Of a stretch of 64,000 bases of DNA, positions 1 to 8,360 are shown piece after piece. Position numbers and translations under genes: made by a program. Position 1 is the stretch's first letter, and the number at the start of each line of letters is the position of its first letter. Source of the DNA: Streptomyces virginiae (GTDB lineage Bacteria; Actinomycetota; Actinomycetes; Streptomycetales; Streptomycetaceae); contig NZ_JOAK01000003.1 in assembly GCF_000720455.1 (NCBI RefSeq), positions 62,001 to 126,000 on the forward strand. Direction: 5' to 3'. The notes under the pieces are model-generated. The model was not told the DNA's origin. It saw nothing but the letters and a program-made list of their open reading frames with translations, and did no database searches.

Positions 1-1
1 C

Positions 2-646
2 GGCGAGGTCGAGGCCGTCCTGACCGGGCACCCCTCCGTGCAGCAGGCCGTCGTGGTGGCCCAGCCCGCCGCGGGCGGCGAGCGCATGCTGGCCGCCTAC
101 GTCACCGTCGAGCAGGTCGGCTCCTACGCCTCGGAGGTCGCCGACGCCGAGGGCCTGCGCGCCTACACGGCCGTCCGGCTCCCCGGCTACATGGTCCCGG
201 TGGTCGTCGTCCTGGACGAGCTGCCGCTGACCCCCCACGGCAAGGTCGACACCGCCGCCCTGCCCCTGCCCACGGAGCACTCGGCGCAGGGCGGGACCCC
301 GCCGCGCGACGCCGTCGAGGAGCAGATCTGCCGCGACATCCTCACCCCCCTCCTGGAATGGCAGAACCCGGACGTCGAAGGCGACTTCTTCGCCCTGGGC
401 GGCAGCTCCCTCCAGGCCACCATCGTCGTCTCCCGGGTCCGCGCCCTCTTCGGCATCGACATCGCCCTCGCCGACTTCTTCGGCCGCCCGACCGTCTCGG
501 GCCTCGCCGAACTCGTCCGCGCCGCGAAGGCCGAGGCCGCCGGCGAACAGGACCGGCTGCTCGCGGTCTTCGAGCAGATCGAGAACATGAGCGACGAAGA
601 GGCCGCCGCCCTCCTCGGCTCCCTCCAGCAGCCGGAGGGACCCTGA
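2..646 (+). CDS. NRPS, C-terminal A-PCP portion (5' truncated by window)
   Basis: The reading frame is open from base 2, so this is the 3' end of a larger NRPS gene that starts left of the window. The first residues (EVEAVLTGHPSV) match the late adenylation core. LPGYMVP followed by LTPHGKVD is the A10 region carrying the catalytic lysine. A peptidyl carrier protein follows, with the phosphopantetheine site in FFALGGSSLQA and the helix II/III region IALADFFGRPTVSGLAELV. A short tail of about 35 residues closes the protein, with no thioesterase or reductase domain. The substrate-selecting residues lie outside the window. The stop codon overlaps the next start (TGATG), so the free condensation domain downstream is translationally coupled and probably acts on this carrier. 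Confidence 0.93.
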   Translation, partial: GEVEAVLTGHPSVQQAVVVAQPAAGGERMLAAYVTVEQVGSYASEVADAEGLRAYTAVRLPGYMVPVVVVLDELPLTPHGKVDTAALPLPTEHSAQGGTPPRDAVEEQICRDILTPLLEWQNPDVEGDFFALGGSSLQATIVVSRVRALFGIDIALADFFGRPTVSGLAELVRAAKAEAAGEQDRLLAVFEQIENMSDEEAAALLGSLQQPEGP

Positions 647-2052
647 TGGCCGGACCGGCCGGGCTGGAGGGAGCGCTCGCCGCGCTCCCCGAGGGCAAGC
701 GCGAGCTCGCCCGCCTGATGCTGGCCGCCCGCCGGCCCGTACCCGCACACCCGGCCCCGCGCTCCGGCGCGGGGCCGGTCCCGCCCACCGCCCTCCAGAC
801 CCGGCTGTGGCGCCGCGAGCGCACCCACCCGGCCGTCGCCACCGGCTCCCACGCGCTGCGGCTGACCGGCCCCCTCGACCCACGACGGCTGGAGGAGGCC
901 CTCACCGGGGTGCTGCGCCGCCACGAGGCGCTGCGCACCCGGCTGGTCCGCTCCACCGCCGACCAGCCGCGGCTGCACGTGGACGGGGAACCGGTCCTGC
1001 GGCTCACCCGGGCCGACCTGTCGGGCTTCACCCCGCAGGCCGCCGCCGAGCGGACCGCCCTGCAGCTCACCGAGAGCGCCTCCACCGTCCTGGACCTGGA
1101 GAGCGGCCGCACCAGCGCCTTCCGGCTGCTGCGGACCGCGCCCGACGAGCACGTGCTGATCCTCGCCTCCCACCTCGCGGTCTTCGACGGCTGGTCCTCG
1201 GGGGTCTTCCTCGCGGACCTCGCCGCCGGCTACCGCGAGGGCCCGGAGGACCTCACCCCGCCCGAACTCCAGTTCCCCGACTACGCCGACTGGCAGCACC
1301 GCTGGCTCGCCGGACCGGACGGCACCGCCGAACTCACCCGCCGCCGGGCGGTGTTCGCGGCCGACCCGCCCGCGCCCCGGGCCCCCGGCGGCTTCGAGCG
1401 CGGACACCTGCCCGTACGGCTGGCCCGCGGCCCCGTCGACGCCGGGCTGGAGCTGGGCGCGGCCGAAGGGGCCACTCCGTTCATGACCCTGCTCGCCGCG
1501 CTCGGCGTCGTACTGGCCCGCAGGGACGGCCGTACCTCCGTCGTGATCGGCACCCCGGCCGCCGGCCGGTTCGCCGCACCGCTCGAAGGCGCCGTCGGGC
1601 AGTACACCACCGTCGTGCCGATCCGGCTCGACCTCGCGGGCGGGCCCTCCTTCCGCGAGCTCCTGCACCGCACCCGCACCGCCGTGGCCGAGGCCCTGGC
1701 CCACCAGCGCCTGCCCGTCGACGTGCTGTTCGGTGACGGCACGCCCCCGCCCTACAACGTCCTGTTCGCCCTCCACAACTACCCGGCCGTACCGCTGGAC
1801 CTGCCGGGCATCGAGGTCGGCCAGCTGCCCGGACCGCCCGCACGCCACCTGGAGCTCTACAGCCCCGACCCGGCCGCCGCCCTCGCCTGCGTGGGCCTGG
1901 TGGAGCGGGACGGCGAGATCGGCGGCACCGCCGAGTACAACCGGCACGCGGCCACGCCCGAGGACGTGCGGGGCCTGCTCACCGGGATCGAGGAGGTACT
2001 GGACCGGGCCGTCGCCGCCCCCGCCTCCCCGGTCACCACCACCCGGCACTGA
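646..2052 (+). CDS. Free-standing NRPS condensation domain with HLxxxDG motif
   Basis: A single condensation domain of 468 residues with no attached A or PCP. The ATG overlaps the preceding stop. C1-like TALQTRLW, C2 RRHEALRTRL, C4 YADWQHRW, C5 IGTPAAGR with GQYTTVVPIRLDL, and LPVDVLF near the end identify the family. The active-site motif HHxxxDG reads H176-L177-A-V-F-D181-G182: the second histidine, normally the catalytic base in peptide bond formation, is leucine, while the structural Asp-Gly is kept. It may be inactive in amide formation, act as a docking or modifying domain, or use other chemistry. The gene lies in a rightward run ending with two acyl-CoA dehydrogenases. Confidence 0.92.
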   Translation: MAGPAGLEGALAALPEGKRELARLMLAARRPVPAHPAPRSGAGPVPPTALQTRLWRRERTHPAVATGSHALRLTGPLDPRRLEEALTGVLRRHEALRTRLVRSTADQPRLHVDGEPVLRLTRADLSGFTPQAAAERTALQLTESASTVLDLESGRTSAFRLLRTAPDEHVLILASHLAVFDGWSSGVFLADLAAGYREGPEDLTPPELQFPDYADWQHRWLAGPDGTAELTRRRAVFAADPPAPRAPGGFERGHLPVRLARGPVDAGLELGAAEGATPFMTLLAALGVVLARRDGRTSVVIGTPAAGRFAAPLEGAVGQYTTVVPIRLDLAGGPSFRELLHRTRTAVAEALAHQRLPVDVLFGDGTPPPYNVLFALHNYPAVPLDLPGIEVGQLPGPPARHLELYSPDPAAALACVGLVERDGEIGGTAEYNRHAATPEDVRGLLTGIEEVLDRAVAAPASPVTTTRH

Positions 2053-2137
2053 GCGGGGGGCCGGGGCCACCGCGCCCCGGCCCCCCCGCCCTGCGATCCC
2101 CACCCGGACCCACCCAGACCCGCCTAGGGAGTTGCCC

Positions 2138-3328
2138 GTGCTCACCACCGAGTTCTACCGCGCGCCCGCGGACTGCGGGCTCGTACGGAGCGGGGCCGGC
2201 GTGCCCCGCACCCCCATGCGGGCCCTGCGCGAGGACATCCACGACATCCTGGTGTCCGCCCCCGTCGCCGAGGCCCGGCGCACCCGGGACCCCCGGCCCA
2301 TCCACCGGGCCCTGGGCGAACGGGGCCTCCTCGCCCCCCAGTGGCCCGAGGAGTACGGAGGCCGCGGCGTCAGCCAGGTCGCGGCCGCCGTGCTGGTCGA
2401 GGAACTCGCCATGCACGACGTCCCCGACCTGCTGCACACCCTCACCGTGCAGATCGTCGGCTCCACCCTGCTCAACGTCGCGAGCCCGCAGATGAAGGCG
2501 CGCCACCTGCCCGGTTTCGCCGACGGCACCTCCTTCGGCTGCGTGCTCTTCAGCGAACCGCAGGCCGGCTCCGACCTCAACATCCTCTCCACCCGCGCCG
2601 TCTCCGACGGCAGGGGCGGCTACAAGCTCTACGGCACCAAGGTCCACTCCCTCTTCGCCCGCTTCGCGGACTACGGGCTGTGCCTGGCCCGCGGCGAGGA
2701 CGACGCCTTCAGCCTCTTCCTCGTGCCCCTGGCCCAGCCCGGCGTCACGATCCGGCAGATCCCCGGCATCGGCGACGACGCCTTCCACGAGGTCGCCCTC
2801 GACGGCGTGGCCGTCACCGCCGACGACGTCGTCGGCGGCATCGGCCAGGGCTGGGCGATCGTCGTCAAGACACTGGCCTTCGAACGCACCGGCCTCGACT
2901 ACTACGTCAAGGCGCTGCGCTGGTACCGGGCCGCGGTCGAACGGCTGGAGGCCCACACCGACCGGCTGGAGGCCGGCCAGCACGACCAGATCGGCCTGGC
3001 CAAACTCAACGCCCGGCTCCTCGCGGCGGGCACCCTCGTGCGCCGCGTCCTCACCCGCCTCGACCGGGGCGAGCTCAACGAGGACGAGGCCGCCGCCGCG
3101 AAGTGGTACACCACCGAACTCGCCGCGGAGGTGGCCTGGTGGGCCGCCGAACTCGACGGCGACACCAGCATGACCCTCGACGACCCGGAGGTCGACGGGG
3201 TGGCACACCCACTCGATTCGGCGATGCGCGAAGCCCCGGGGATGCGGATATCCGGCGGCACCGCCGAAATGATGCTGGAGACGCTGGCCCGGCTGCGTCT
3301 CGACTCAGGGGCGGAGGTACGGCCATGA
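2138..3328 (+). CDS. Acyl-CoA dehydrogenase family flavoprotein (subunit 1)
   Basis: A 396-residue ACAD. The GTG start at 2138 has a ribosome site (AGGGA, 2126-2130) at good spacing. Fold signatures include LFSEPQAGSDL (FAD/substrate loop), YKLYGTKVHSLFARFADY in the beta domain, and ISGGTAEMMLETLARLRL at the C terminus. The place where medium-chain ACADs keep the base (YEGTS) reads SGGTA, as in many GGT-type bacterial ACADs whose catalytic base lies elsewhere or in a partner subunit. The next ACAD overlaps by 4 bases, suggesting a heteromeric enzyme. In NRPS clusters such enzymes often desaturate carrier-bound aminoacyl groups; the substrate here is unknown. Confidence 0.9.
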   Translation: MLTTEFYRAPADCGLVRSGAGVPRTPMRALREDIHDILVSAPVAEARRTRDPRPIHRALGERGLLAPQWPEEYGGRGVSQVAAAVLVEELAMHDVPDLLHTLTVQIVGSTLLNVASPQMKARHLPGFADGTSFGCVLFSEPQAGSDLNILSTRAVSDGRGGYKLYGTKVHSLFARFADYGLCLARGEDDAFSLFLVPLAQPGVTIRQIPGIGDDAFHEVALDGVAVTADDVVGGIGQGWAIVVKTLAFERTGLDYYVKALRWYRAAVERLEAHTDRLEAGQHDQIGLAKLNARLLAAGTLVRRVLTRLDRGELNEDEAAAAKWYTTELAAEVAWWAAELDGDTSMTLDDPEVDGVAHPLDSAMREAPGMRISGGTAEMMLETLARLRLDSGAEVRP

Positions 3329-4470
3329 CGACCCACGCGGTCAACGGCAGCGGTACGGACGGGGCGGCCGGCGCGGCGCCCGAGCGGTGGCGGGAGCGGG
3401 AGGACGAGGACTCGCTCTTCCGGCAGCTCCGGCTCACCGTACGGCAGGGCCTGGAGGTCGACGGGGACACCCCCGCCGGCGCCTGGGAGGCACTCACCCA
3501 GGTCGGGGCCTGGGAGTTCGCCCTGCCCATCGAGAAGGAGGGCCTCGACCTCGGCCAGGCCGTCCTCGCCATGGTCTGCGAGGAGGCCGGCAACGCGATG
3601 CAGCCCGTCCCGCTGGCCGACACCCTCCTCGCGCTCGACGTGCTCTCCGCACTCGGCCCCCTCGCCCCCGAGGGCACCGACGACCGGCTCGACCGGGTGC
3701 GCGCCGGGGAACTCCAGCTGGCCGTCCCCGGCCGGCTGCCCGACCCGCGCGGCGCCGTGCCGCCGGGCATCGCCTGGAAACCCGACGGCGACGGCGCGGG
3801 CGTCGTCCTCACCGGCACCGGCGGCCCGTTCGCCGCCGGCGTCGGGCCGGACGCCCTGCTGGTCCTGGCGAGCGGCCCCGACGGCCCCTGCGTCGCCCTC
3901 GTCGACCTGCCCACGGCGGGCGTCACCGTACGCCCGCTGCGCGACCACGGCGGGGGAGCCGTCGCCGGAGCCGTCTTCGACGAGGCACGGATCCCGGCCG
4001 GATCGGTGCTGCTGCGCGGGGTCGCCGCCGAACACGCCCTCGCCCGCGTCGGCCTGCGCGCCGCCGTCCACCAGGCATCGCTGCTGGCCGGGATCACCGC
4101 GGCCGCCCTGACCGCGGTCGTCTCCCGGATCCGCGGTCGCCAGCAGTTCGGCCAGGCCCTGGTCAAGCACCAGGGACCCCGGCTGCGGGTGGCCGGGCTC
4201 CTGGCCCGGCTGGACGCCGTCCGCTGGGCCGTCGGCGACGCCGCACGCGACCTCGACGAGGGCCGGCTCACCCCGGGGGAGGCCGCCGGGCTGATCGCCC
4301 TCACGGCCGAGACCACCCTCGACGTGACACGTGACGCGGTGCACCTGCACGGCGCCTCCGGTCTCGTCCGGGACGGCCTGGTGGCCGGCTGCTACCGCCG
4401 CGCGGCATGGGAGGCCCTGCGCTGCGGGCGTCCCGCCCAGCTGTGGGACACCGCGGCGCACACCCCCTGA
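3325..4470 (+). CDS. Acyl-CoA dehydrogenase family protein (subunit 2)
   Basis: A 381-residue ACAD-fold protein whose ATG overlaps the upstream stop (ATGA). It opens with about 25 polar residues, then the alpha domain (DTPAGAWEALTQVGAWEFALPIEKEGLDL in part), a beta domain, and a C-terminal helical bundle with RIRGRQQFGQALVKHQ and DAVHLHGASGL. It is more divergent than subunit 1, and the usual FAD-contact motifs of the central domain are weak. That pattern fits the non-catalytic or FAD-poor chain of alpha2beta2 ACADs known from actinobacterial steroid degradation, but this is inference. Tight coupling argues that both chains form one enzyme for tailoring the peptide. Confidence 0.85.
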   Translation: MTTHAVNGSGTDGAAGAAPERWREREDEDSLFRQLRLTVRQGLEVDGDTPAGAWEALTQVGAWEFALPIEKEGLDLGQAVLAMVCEEAGNAMQPVPLADTLLALDVLSALGPLAPEGTDDRLDRVRAGELQLAVPGRLPDPRGAVPPGIAWKPDGDGAGVVLTGTGGPFAAGVGPDALLVLASGPDGPCVALVDLPTAGVTVRPLRDHGGGAVAGAVFDEARIPAGSVLLRGVAAEHALARVGLRAAVHQASLLAGITAAALTAVVSRIRGRQQFGQALVKHQGPRLRVAGLLARLDAVRWAVGDAARDLDEGRLTPGEAAGLIALTAETTLDVTRDAVHLHGASGLVRDGLVAGCYRRAAWEALRCGRPAQLWDTAAHTP

Positions 4471-4484
4471 CCCGCCCCGCACGA

Positions 4485-4519
4485 GGGAAGGGGCCCCCGC
4501 AGTGCGTGAGCCCCTTCCC
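4485..4519. terminator. Bidirectional terminator between convergent cluster operons
   Basis: GGGAAGGGGC (4485-4494) pairs perfectly with GCCCCTTCCC (4510-4519) across a 15-base loop. It sits in the 74-base gap between the convergent ACAD and GNAT stops, so it can serve both transcripts. There is no T-tract, as is usual in Streptomyces. Confidence 0.75.
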
Positions 4520-4544
4520 TGGGCATCGCTACCGGCGGCGACGG

Positions 4545-5126
4545 TCAGACCAGGTCGCGGCGGACGATCCAGCGGTGGCGCTTGTCGCTCTTCGCCTCGG
4601 TGCGCTGGATCCGGCGGAAGCCGGCCCGCTCGAACATGTCCATCGTCCCGACGTAGGCGAGGGTCGGGTTCACCCTGCCGCCCTCGGGATCCACCGGATA
4701 GCCCTCGACGGCGGGCGCGCCGTTCGCCCGCGCGTGCTCGACGGCCCCCTCCAGCAGACCCGAGGCGACCCCCTTCCCGCGGAACTCCTTGCGCACGACG
4801 AAACAGGTCACCGACCACACGGGCACGTCGTCCACCGGCGTGATCGTCTTCGAGGAGGTGAGCCGGTCCAGCTGGCGGCGCGGCGCCACGTTGCACCAGC
4901 CGGCCACCTCGCCGTCCAGGAACCCCAGGACCCCCGGCGGGGGATCGGCCTTCTCCGTGAGGGTGCGCAGGTGCTCGCCCCGCTCCTCCGCGGTCATCCG
5001 CCCGTAGTCGCCGGTGGTCAGCCGCCACGCCATGCACCAGCACGTGTGGGCGCTCTTCTTCGGCTGGAGCACCCGGCGGACGTCGTCCCACAGATCCGCC
5101 GTGGCGGGCCGGACTTCTAAACTCAT
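4545..5126 (-). CDS. GNAT family N-acetyltransferase (TTA codon 3)
   Basis: A 193-residue acetyltransferase, last gene of the leftward NRPS operon, 26 bases after the aldolase stop. The acetyl-CoA motif A region reads CFVVRKEFRGKGVASGLLEGA, and the C-terminal part carries TMDMFERAGFRRI, the usual GNAT end motif. The N-terminal segment is tryptophan and cysteine rich (HTCWCMAWRL). The third codon is TTA (complement of 5118-5120), so synthesis may need the bldA leucyl-tRNA and be delayed to development. It could acetylate the product (tailoring or self-protection) or a precursor; the sequence does not decide. Confidence 0.88.
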   Translation of the reverse strand: MSLEVRPATADLWDDVRRVLQPKKSAHTCWCMAWRLTTGDYGRMTAEERGEHLRTLTEKADPPPGVLGFLDGEVAGWCNVAPRRQLDRLTSSKTITPVDDVPVWSVTCFVVRKEFRGKGVASGLLEGAVEHARANGAPAVEGYPVDPEGGRVNPTLAYVGTMDMFERAGFRRIQRTEAKSDKRHRWIVRRDLV

Positions 5127-5152
5127 GCTGCTACTTCGCTCTCTTCCGCTTC

Positions 5153-6223
5153 TTACGAACGTCCCGCCGGCGCGCTCTCACGCGCTCCGGCGACGACATC
5201 GGTCATAACGGCGGTCAGCACCTCCAGGGCGCGCCGACACGCCTTGCGTCCTGCGTCCAGATGGGTGACCAGCCGGACGGTATCCGGGTCCGGGGCGGTC
5301 ACCAGCACTCCTTCCTTCGCGGCCCGTGCGACGACCTCGTCGGCGCCCGGCACCCCGACGAGGACGATGTTGGTCTCGGGCGGGCGCACGGGGAAGCCCG
5401 CGTCCCGCAGCCCCGCCGCCAGCAGCCCGGCGTGGTCGTGGTCCTCGGCGATCCGCTCCACGTGATGGTCCAGGGCGTAGAGCCCCGCAGCGGCCAGGAT
5501 GCCCGACTGCCGCATGCCGCCGCCCAGTCCGTGCCGCAGCTTCCTGGCCCGGGGCAGGTGTTCGGACCGGAGCAGCAGCACCGAACCGACCGGTGCGCCC
5601 AGCCCCTTGGACAGGCACACCGACAGCGAATCGGCGGTCGCCCCGTACCGCGCCGCCGGCGTCCCGGTCGCGGCCATCGCGTTCCAGATCCGGGCGCCGT
5701 CCATGTGGACCGCCACGCCCGCGACGGACGTCAGCTCGCGCACCGCCCGCAGCGTGTCCAGCGGGTGGACCGTACCGCCGGCCCGGGTGTGGGTCTGCTC
5801 CACCTCCACCGCGCGCGTGCCCAGGGTGTACGCGTTCCCCCGCCGGAGCACCCCCGCCAGCAGGGCCGGGGTGATCACCCCCCGTTCGGCCGTCACCGTA
5901 CGGGTCTGGATCCCGCCGTAGCGGGCCGGGGAGGCCTCCTCGTGGGCCAGGACGTGCGCCTCGGCGTCGCACACCAGCTCCTCGCCGGGAGCGACGAGGA
6001 GCTGGAGCGCGATCTGGTTGGCCATCACCCCGGACGGCGTGAACAGCGCCGCCGGAAAGCCGAAGAGCCCGGCGAGGCGCTCCTCCAGGGCGCGGACGGT
6101 CGGATCCTCCCCGAAGAGGTCGTCACCGACCTCCGCGCCGGCCATCGCGGCCCGCATCCCGGGCCCCGGCCGGGTCACCGTGTCGCTGCGCAGATCGGCG
6201 ATGCCGCAACCACCTGTGGTCAT
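5153..6223 (-). CDS. L-threonine aldolase-like PLP enzyme in NRPS operon
   Basis: A 356-residue fold-type I PLP enzyme of the beta-eliminating lyase/threonine aldolase family. [10 protein letters not shown] at the N terminus, [14 protein letters not shown] (active-site histidine region), [13 protein letters not shown] (PLP aspartate) and [16 protein letters not shown] (Schiff-base lysine) are all intact, so it should be active. The family cleaves or forms beta-hydroxy-alpha-amino acids from glycine and an aldehyde. Its ATG overlaps the DUF2461 stop by 4 bases. A second family member lies at 47.1-48.2 kb outside the cluster, so this copy is likely dedicated to supplying or recycling a beta-hydroxy amino acid for the peptide. 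Confidence 0.9.
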   Translation of the reverse strand: MTTGGCGIADLRSDTVTRPGPGMRAAMAGAEVGDDLFGEDPTVRALEERLAGLFGFPAALFTPSGVMANQIALQLLVAPGEELVCDAEAHVLAHEEASPARYGGIQTRTVTAERGVITPALLAGVLRRGNAYTLGTRAVEVEQTHTRAGGTVHPLDTLRAVRELTSVAGVAVHMDGARIWNAMAATGTPAARYGATADSLSVCLSKGLGAPVGSVLLLRSEHLPRARKLRHGLGGGMRQSGILAAAGLYALDHHVERIAEDHDHAGLLAAGLRDAGFPVRPPETNIVLVGVPGADEVVARAAKEGVLVTAPDPDTVRLVTHLDAGRKACRRALEVLTAVMTDVVAGARESAPAGRS

Positions 6224-6909
6224 GACGGGTCGTCAACTCCTCGTTCTCGGGGCTTCGGGGTGAGTTCACGGGCCGCCATCCAGTCCAGCAGCGGCCGTAC
6301 CAGCAGCCAGGTCTCCCGTACGAGTTCCCCGGCGCGCGCCGTGTGCAGGCCCGCGGCCGGACCGTAGCGGCGCCCCGCGTCGATCTTGCGGTGGCGCAGC
6401 AGGTCCAGCCGAGGGTGGTCCGCGGGCACGCCCCGCGGCCGGGACTTGAGCCGGTCCCCGCCCAGGACGAAGCCCGCCCGCGCCAGCCGGCCCGTGATGA
6501 GCGCCAGCTCCGCGCCGCCGTCCTCCTCCTCGACGGCGGCGCGGTAGCGGGCGACCTCGGCCCCGGCGTACGGGTACCAGCGGCCGGAGGCGTACAGCCC
6601 GTCCCGGTCCAGGTGCACCCACAGGCCCAGACAGGGCAGCAGGTCCAGATAGGCGCCCTGGTAGGTCTTGTACGGGGACTTGTCGTGGGACATCCGGGTG
6701 TCCCGGACCGGGCCGAGCACCTGCACCCCCGCCGGCCCGGCCCACTCCTCGAAGAACGTGCCCAGTTCAGCGGCCAGCTCGTCCATCGGCGCACGCACGT
6801 CACGCTCGTACCGCTCGCGGTGGCGCAGCCGCCACGCCTCCTTGCTGTTGTCGGCCGCGAGGTCCTCGTACAGGCGCAGTGCCGAGGGCGGGAAGCCGCT
6901 GAAGGTCAC
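6220..6909 (-). CDS. DUF2461 family protein
   Basis: A 229-residue protein. The GTG start at 6909 overlaps the SHMT-like stop, and its own stop overlaps the aldolase start, so it is translationally coupled on both sides. [38 protein letters not shown] and a repeated [14 protein letters not shown] segment identify DUF2461, a widespread family of unknown biochemical function usually encoded outside secondary metabolism. Coupling inside an NRPS operon is the only functional hint. No signal peptide or membrane segment is visible. Confidence 0.87.
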   Translation of the reverse strand: MTFSGFPPSALRLYEDLAADNSKEAWRLRHRERYERDVRAPMDELAAELGTFFEEWAGPAGVQVLGPVRDTRMSHDKSPYKTYQGAYLDLLPCLGLWVHLDRDGLYASGRWYPYAGAEVARYRAAVEEEDGGAELALITGRLARAGFVLGGDRLKSRPRGVPADHPRLDLLRHRKIDAGRRYGPAAGLHTARAGELVRETWLLVRPLLDWMAARELTPKPRERGVDDPS

Positions 6910-8306
6910 GGCAGGTACCCCGGCAGGGGGTGGGCGGCGCACAGCTCGGAGACCCGGGTGCGGACCCGGTCGCGCAGCGCGTCCGGCAGCACGCCGCCGG
7001 GCGCGGCGAGTGCCGCCAGCACGTCCGCGACCAGGTCGGCGCACTCGGCGGCCACCGTCCGGTCCATCCCGCGCGCGGCCAGCGTGTTGGTCCCCAGCCG
7101 CAAGCCCCCCGTCACCCGGACCGGTGTGGTGTCCCCGGGGACGCGGTTGCGGTTGACGACGATCCCGCAGGACTCCAGGGCCTCTTCGGCGACGTCCCCG
7201 GTGACGCCGGTGCCGCGCAGGTCGAGCAGCACCATGTGGGTGTCCGTGCCGCCCGTGACCAGCCGGAAGCCCCGGTCCAGGAGCCGCTCGGCGATCGCCT
7301 GCGCACCGTCGGCCAGCCGCTTGGCGACCTCGGCGAAGTCGGGGCTGGCCACGAAGTCCAGCGCGCGGGCCTTGGCCGCCACCGACGCCAGGTCGGGAGT
7401 GCCCTGGGTGAAGGGGAACACCGCCCGGCGCAGGGTGGCTGCCAGGGTGCCGCGCTCGGGGCCCGCCCTGCGGGCCTCGCGGCCCAGCAGGATCAGCCCG
7501 CCGCGCGGCCCGTACAGCTGCTTGTAGGTGCTGGTGGTGGTCACGTGCGCGTGGTCGACCGGGCTCTGGTGGAGGCCGGCCGCGACCAGTCCCGCGATGT
7601 GCGAGATGTCGGCCATGAGATAGGCGTTGGCCTCGTCCGCGATCTCCCGGAACCGGGCGAAGTCGATGCTGCGGGGATACGCGCTCGCCCCGCACACGAT
7701 CAGCTTCGGCCGGTGCTCCAGCGCCAGTTCACGGATCTGGTCGTAGTCGAGCAGCCCCTCCGGCGTCACCCGGTAGCCGTGGGCGCGGTAGTACCGGCCC
7801 GTCACCGAGGCGGGGGAGCCGTGGGTGAGGTGGCCGCCGCAGTCGAGGTCGAGACCGAGCAGGCTGTCGCCCGGGCTCAGCAGCGCCGTGATCACGGCGA
7901 GGTTCGCGGACGACCCGGAGTGCGGCTGCACGATCGCGTCCTGCGCCCCGAAGGCCGCGCACGCCCGCTCGATCGCCAGGCGCTCGATCTCGTCGGCGAC
8001 GCCGCAGCCCGCGTGGTAGCGGTTGCCGGGGTACCCCTCGGCGGTCAGGTTCCCCAGCGCGCTGCCCTCGCAGGCCAGCACGGAGGGGTCCGCGACGCTG
8101 GACGCCGCCACCATCATCAGGGTGTCGCGCTGGCGCGCCGACTCCCGGGCCAGCAGGTCGTACAGGACGGAATCGCGTTCTCTCAGCCGGGTGTTGGCGT
8201 GCGCGGCGAAATCGACCAGGTCCGGCGCGGGCGCCGGCGGTGCGCCGTCCGGGAGCCCGTCCTCGTCCAGTGGACCGGTGACGGGCGCGGGCAGGGTGAG
8301 ACTCAT
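6906..8306 (-). CDS. Serine hydroxymethyltransferase-like PLP enzyme with altered active site
   Basis: 466 residues, about 45 longer than housekeeping SHMT at the N terminus. The fold is unmistakable: AEGYPGNRYHAG, VQPHSGSSANLAV, GGHLTHGSP, CGASAYPRSIDFARFREIAD and HIAGLVAAGLH. The PLP lysine is Lys262 in STYKQLYGPRGG, and the substrate arginine in GGLRLGT is kept. Two catalytic positions are changed: the ASEN glutamate is Ser69 (VAASS) and the THK histidine next to the PLP lysine is Tyr261. The second Tyr of RYYGG is His98. In normal SHMT that glutamate is needed for folate-dependent transfer, so this paralogue probably has a different substrate or mechanism. It lies 54 bases after the Cy-A-PCP NRPS with a good ribosome site (GAGAGGGGAC). 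The analogy is FmoH, an SHMT homologue making alpha-methyl-L-serine. Confidence 0.92.
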   Translation of the reverse strand: MSLTLPAPVTGPLDEDGLPDGAPPAPAPDLVDFAAHANTRLRERDSVLYDLLARESARQRDTLMMVAASSVADPSVLACEGSALGNLTAEGYPGNRYHAGCGVADEIERLAIERACAAFGAQDAIVQPHSGSSANLAVITALLSPGDSLLGLDLDCGGHLTHGSPASVTGRYYRAHGYRVTPEGLLDYDQIRELALEHRPKLIVCGASAYPRSIDFARFREIADEANAYLMADISHIAGLVAAGLHQSPVDHAHVTTTSTYKQLYGPRGGLILLGREARRAGPERGTLAATLRRAVFPFTQGTPDLASVAAKARALDFVASPDFAEVAKRLADGAQAIAERLLDRGFRLVTGGTDTHMVLLDLRGTGVTGDVAEEALESCGIVVNRNRVPGDTTPVRVTGGLRLGTNTLAARGMDRTVAAECADLVADVLAALAAPGGVLPDALRDRVRTRVSELCAAHPLPGYLP

Positions 8307-8360
8307 GACTGTCCCCTCTCGGAATCGTCCGTGATGGCCGTGCTGAACCGGGCGGTGTCC

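Noticed and set aside
187..2148. Long minus-strand open frame opposite the NRPS and C domain
   Set aside because: Gly/Arg/Ala-rich low-complexity translation without domain motifs; shadow of the real rightward genes caused by high GC.
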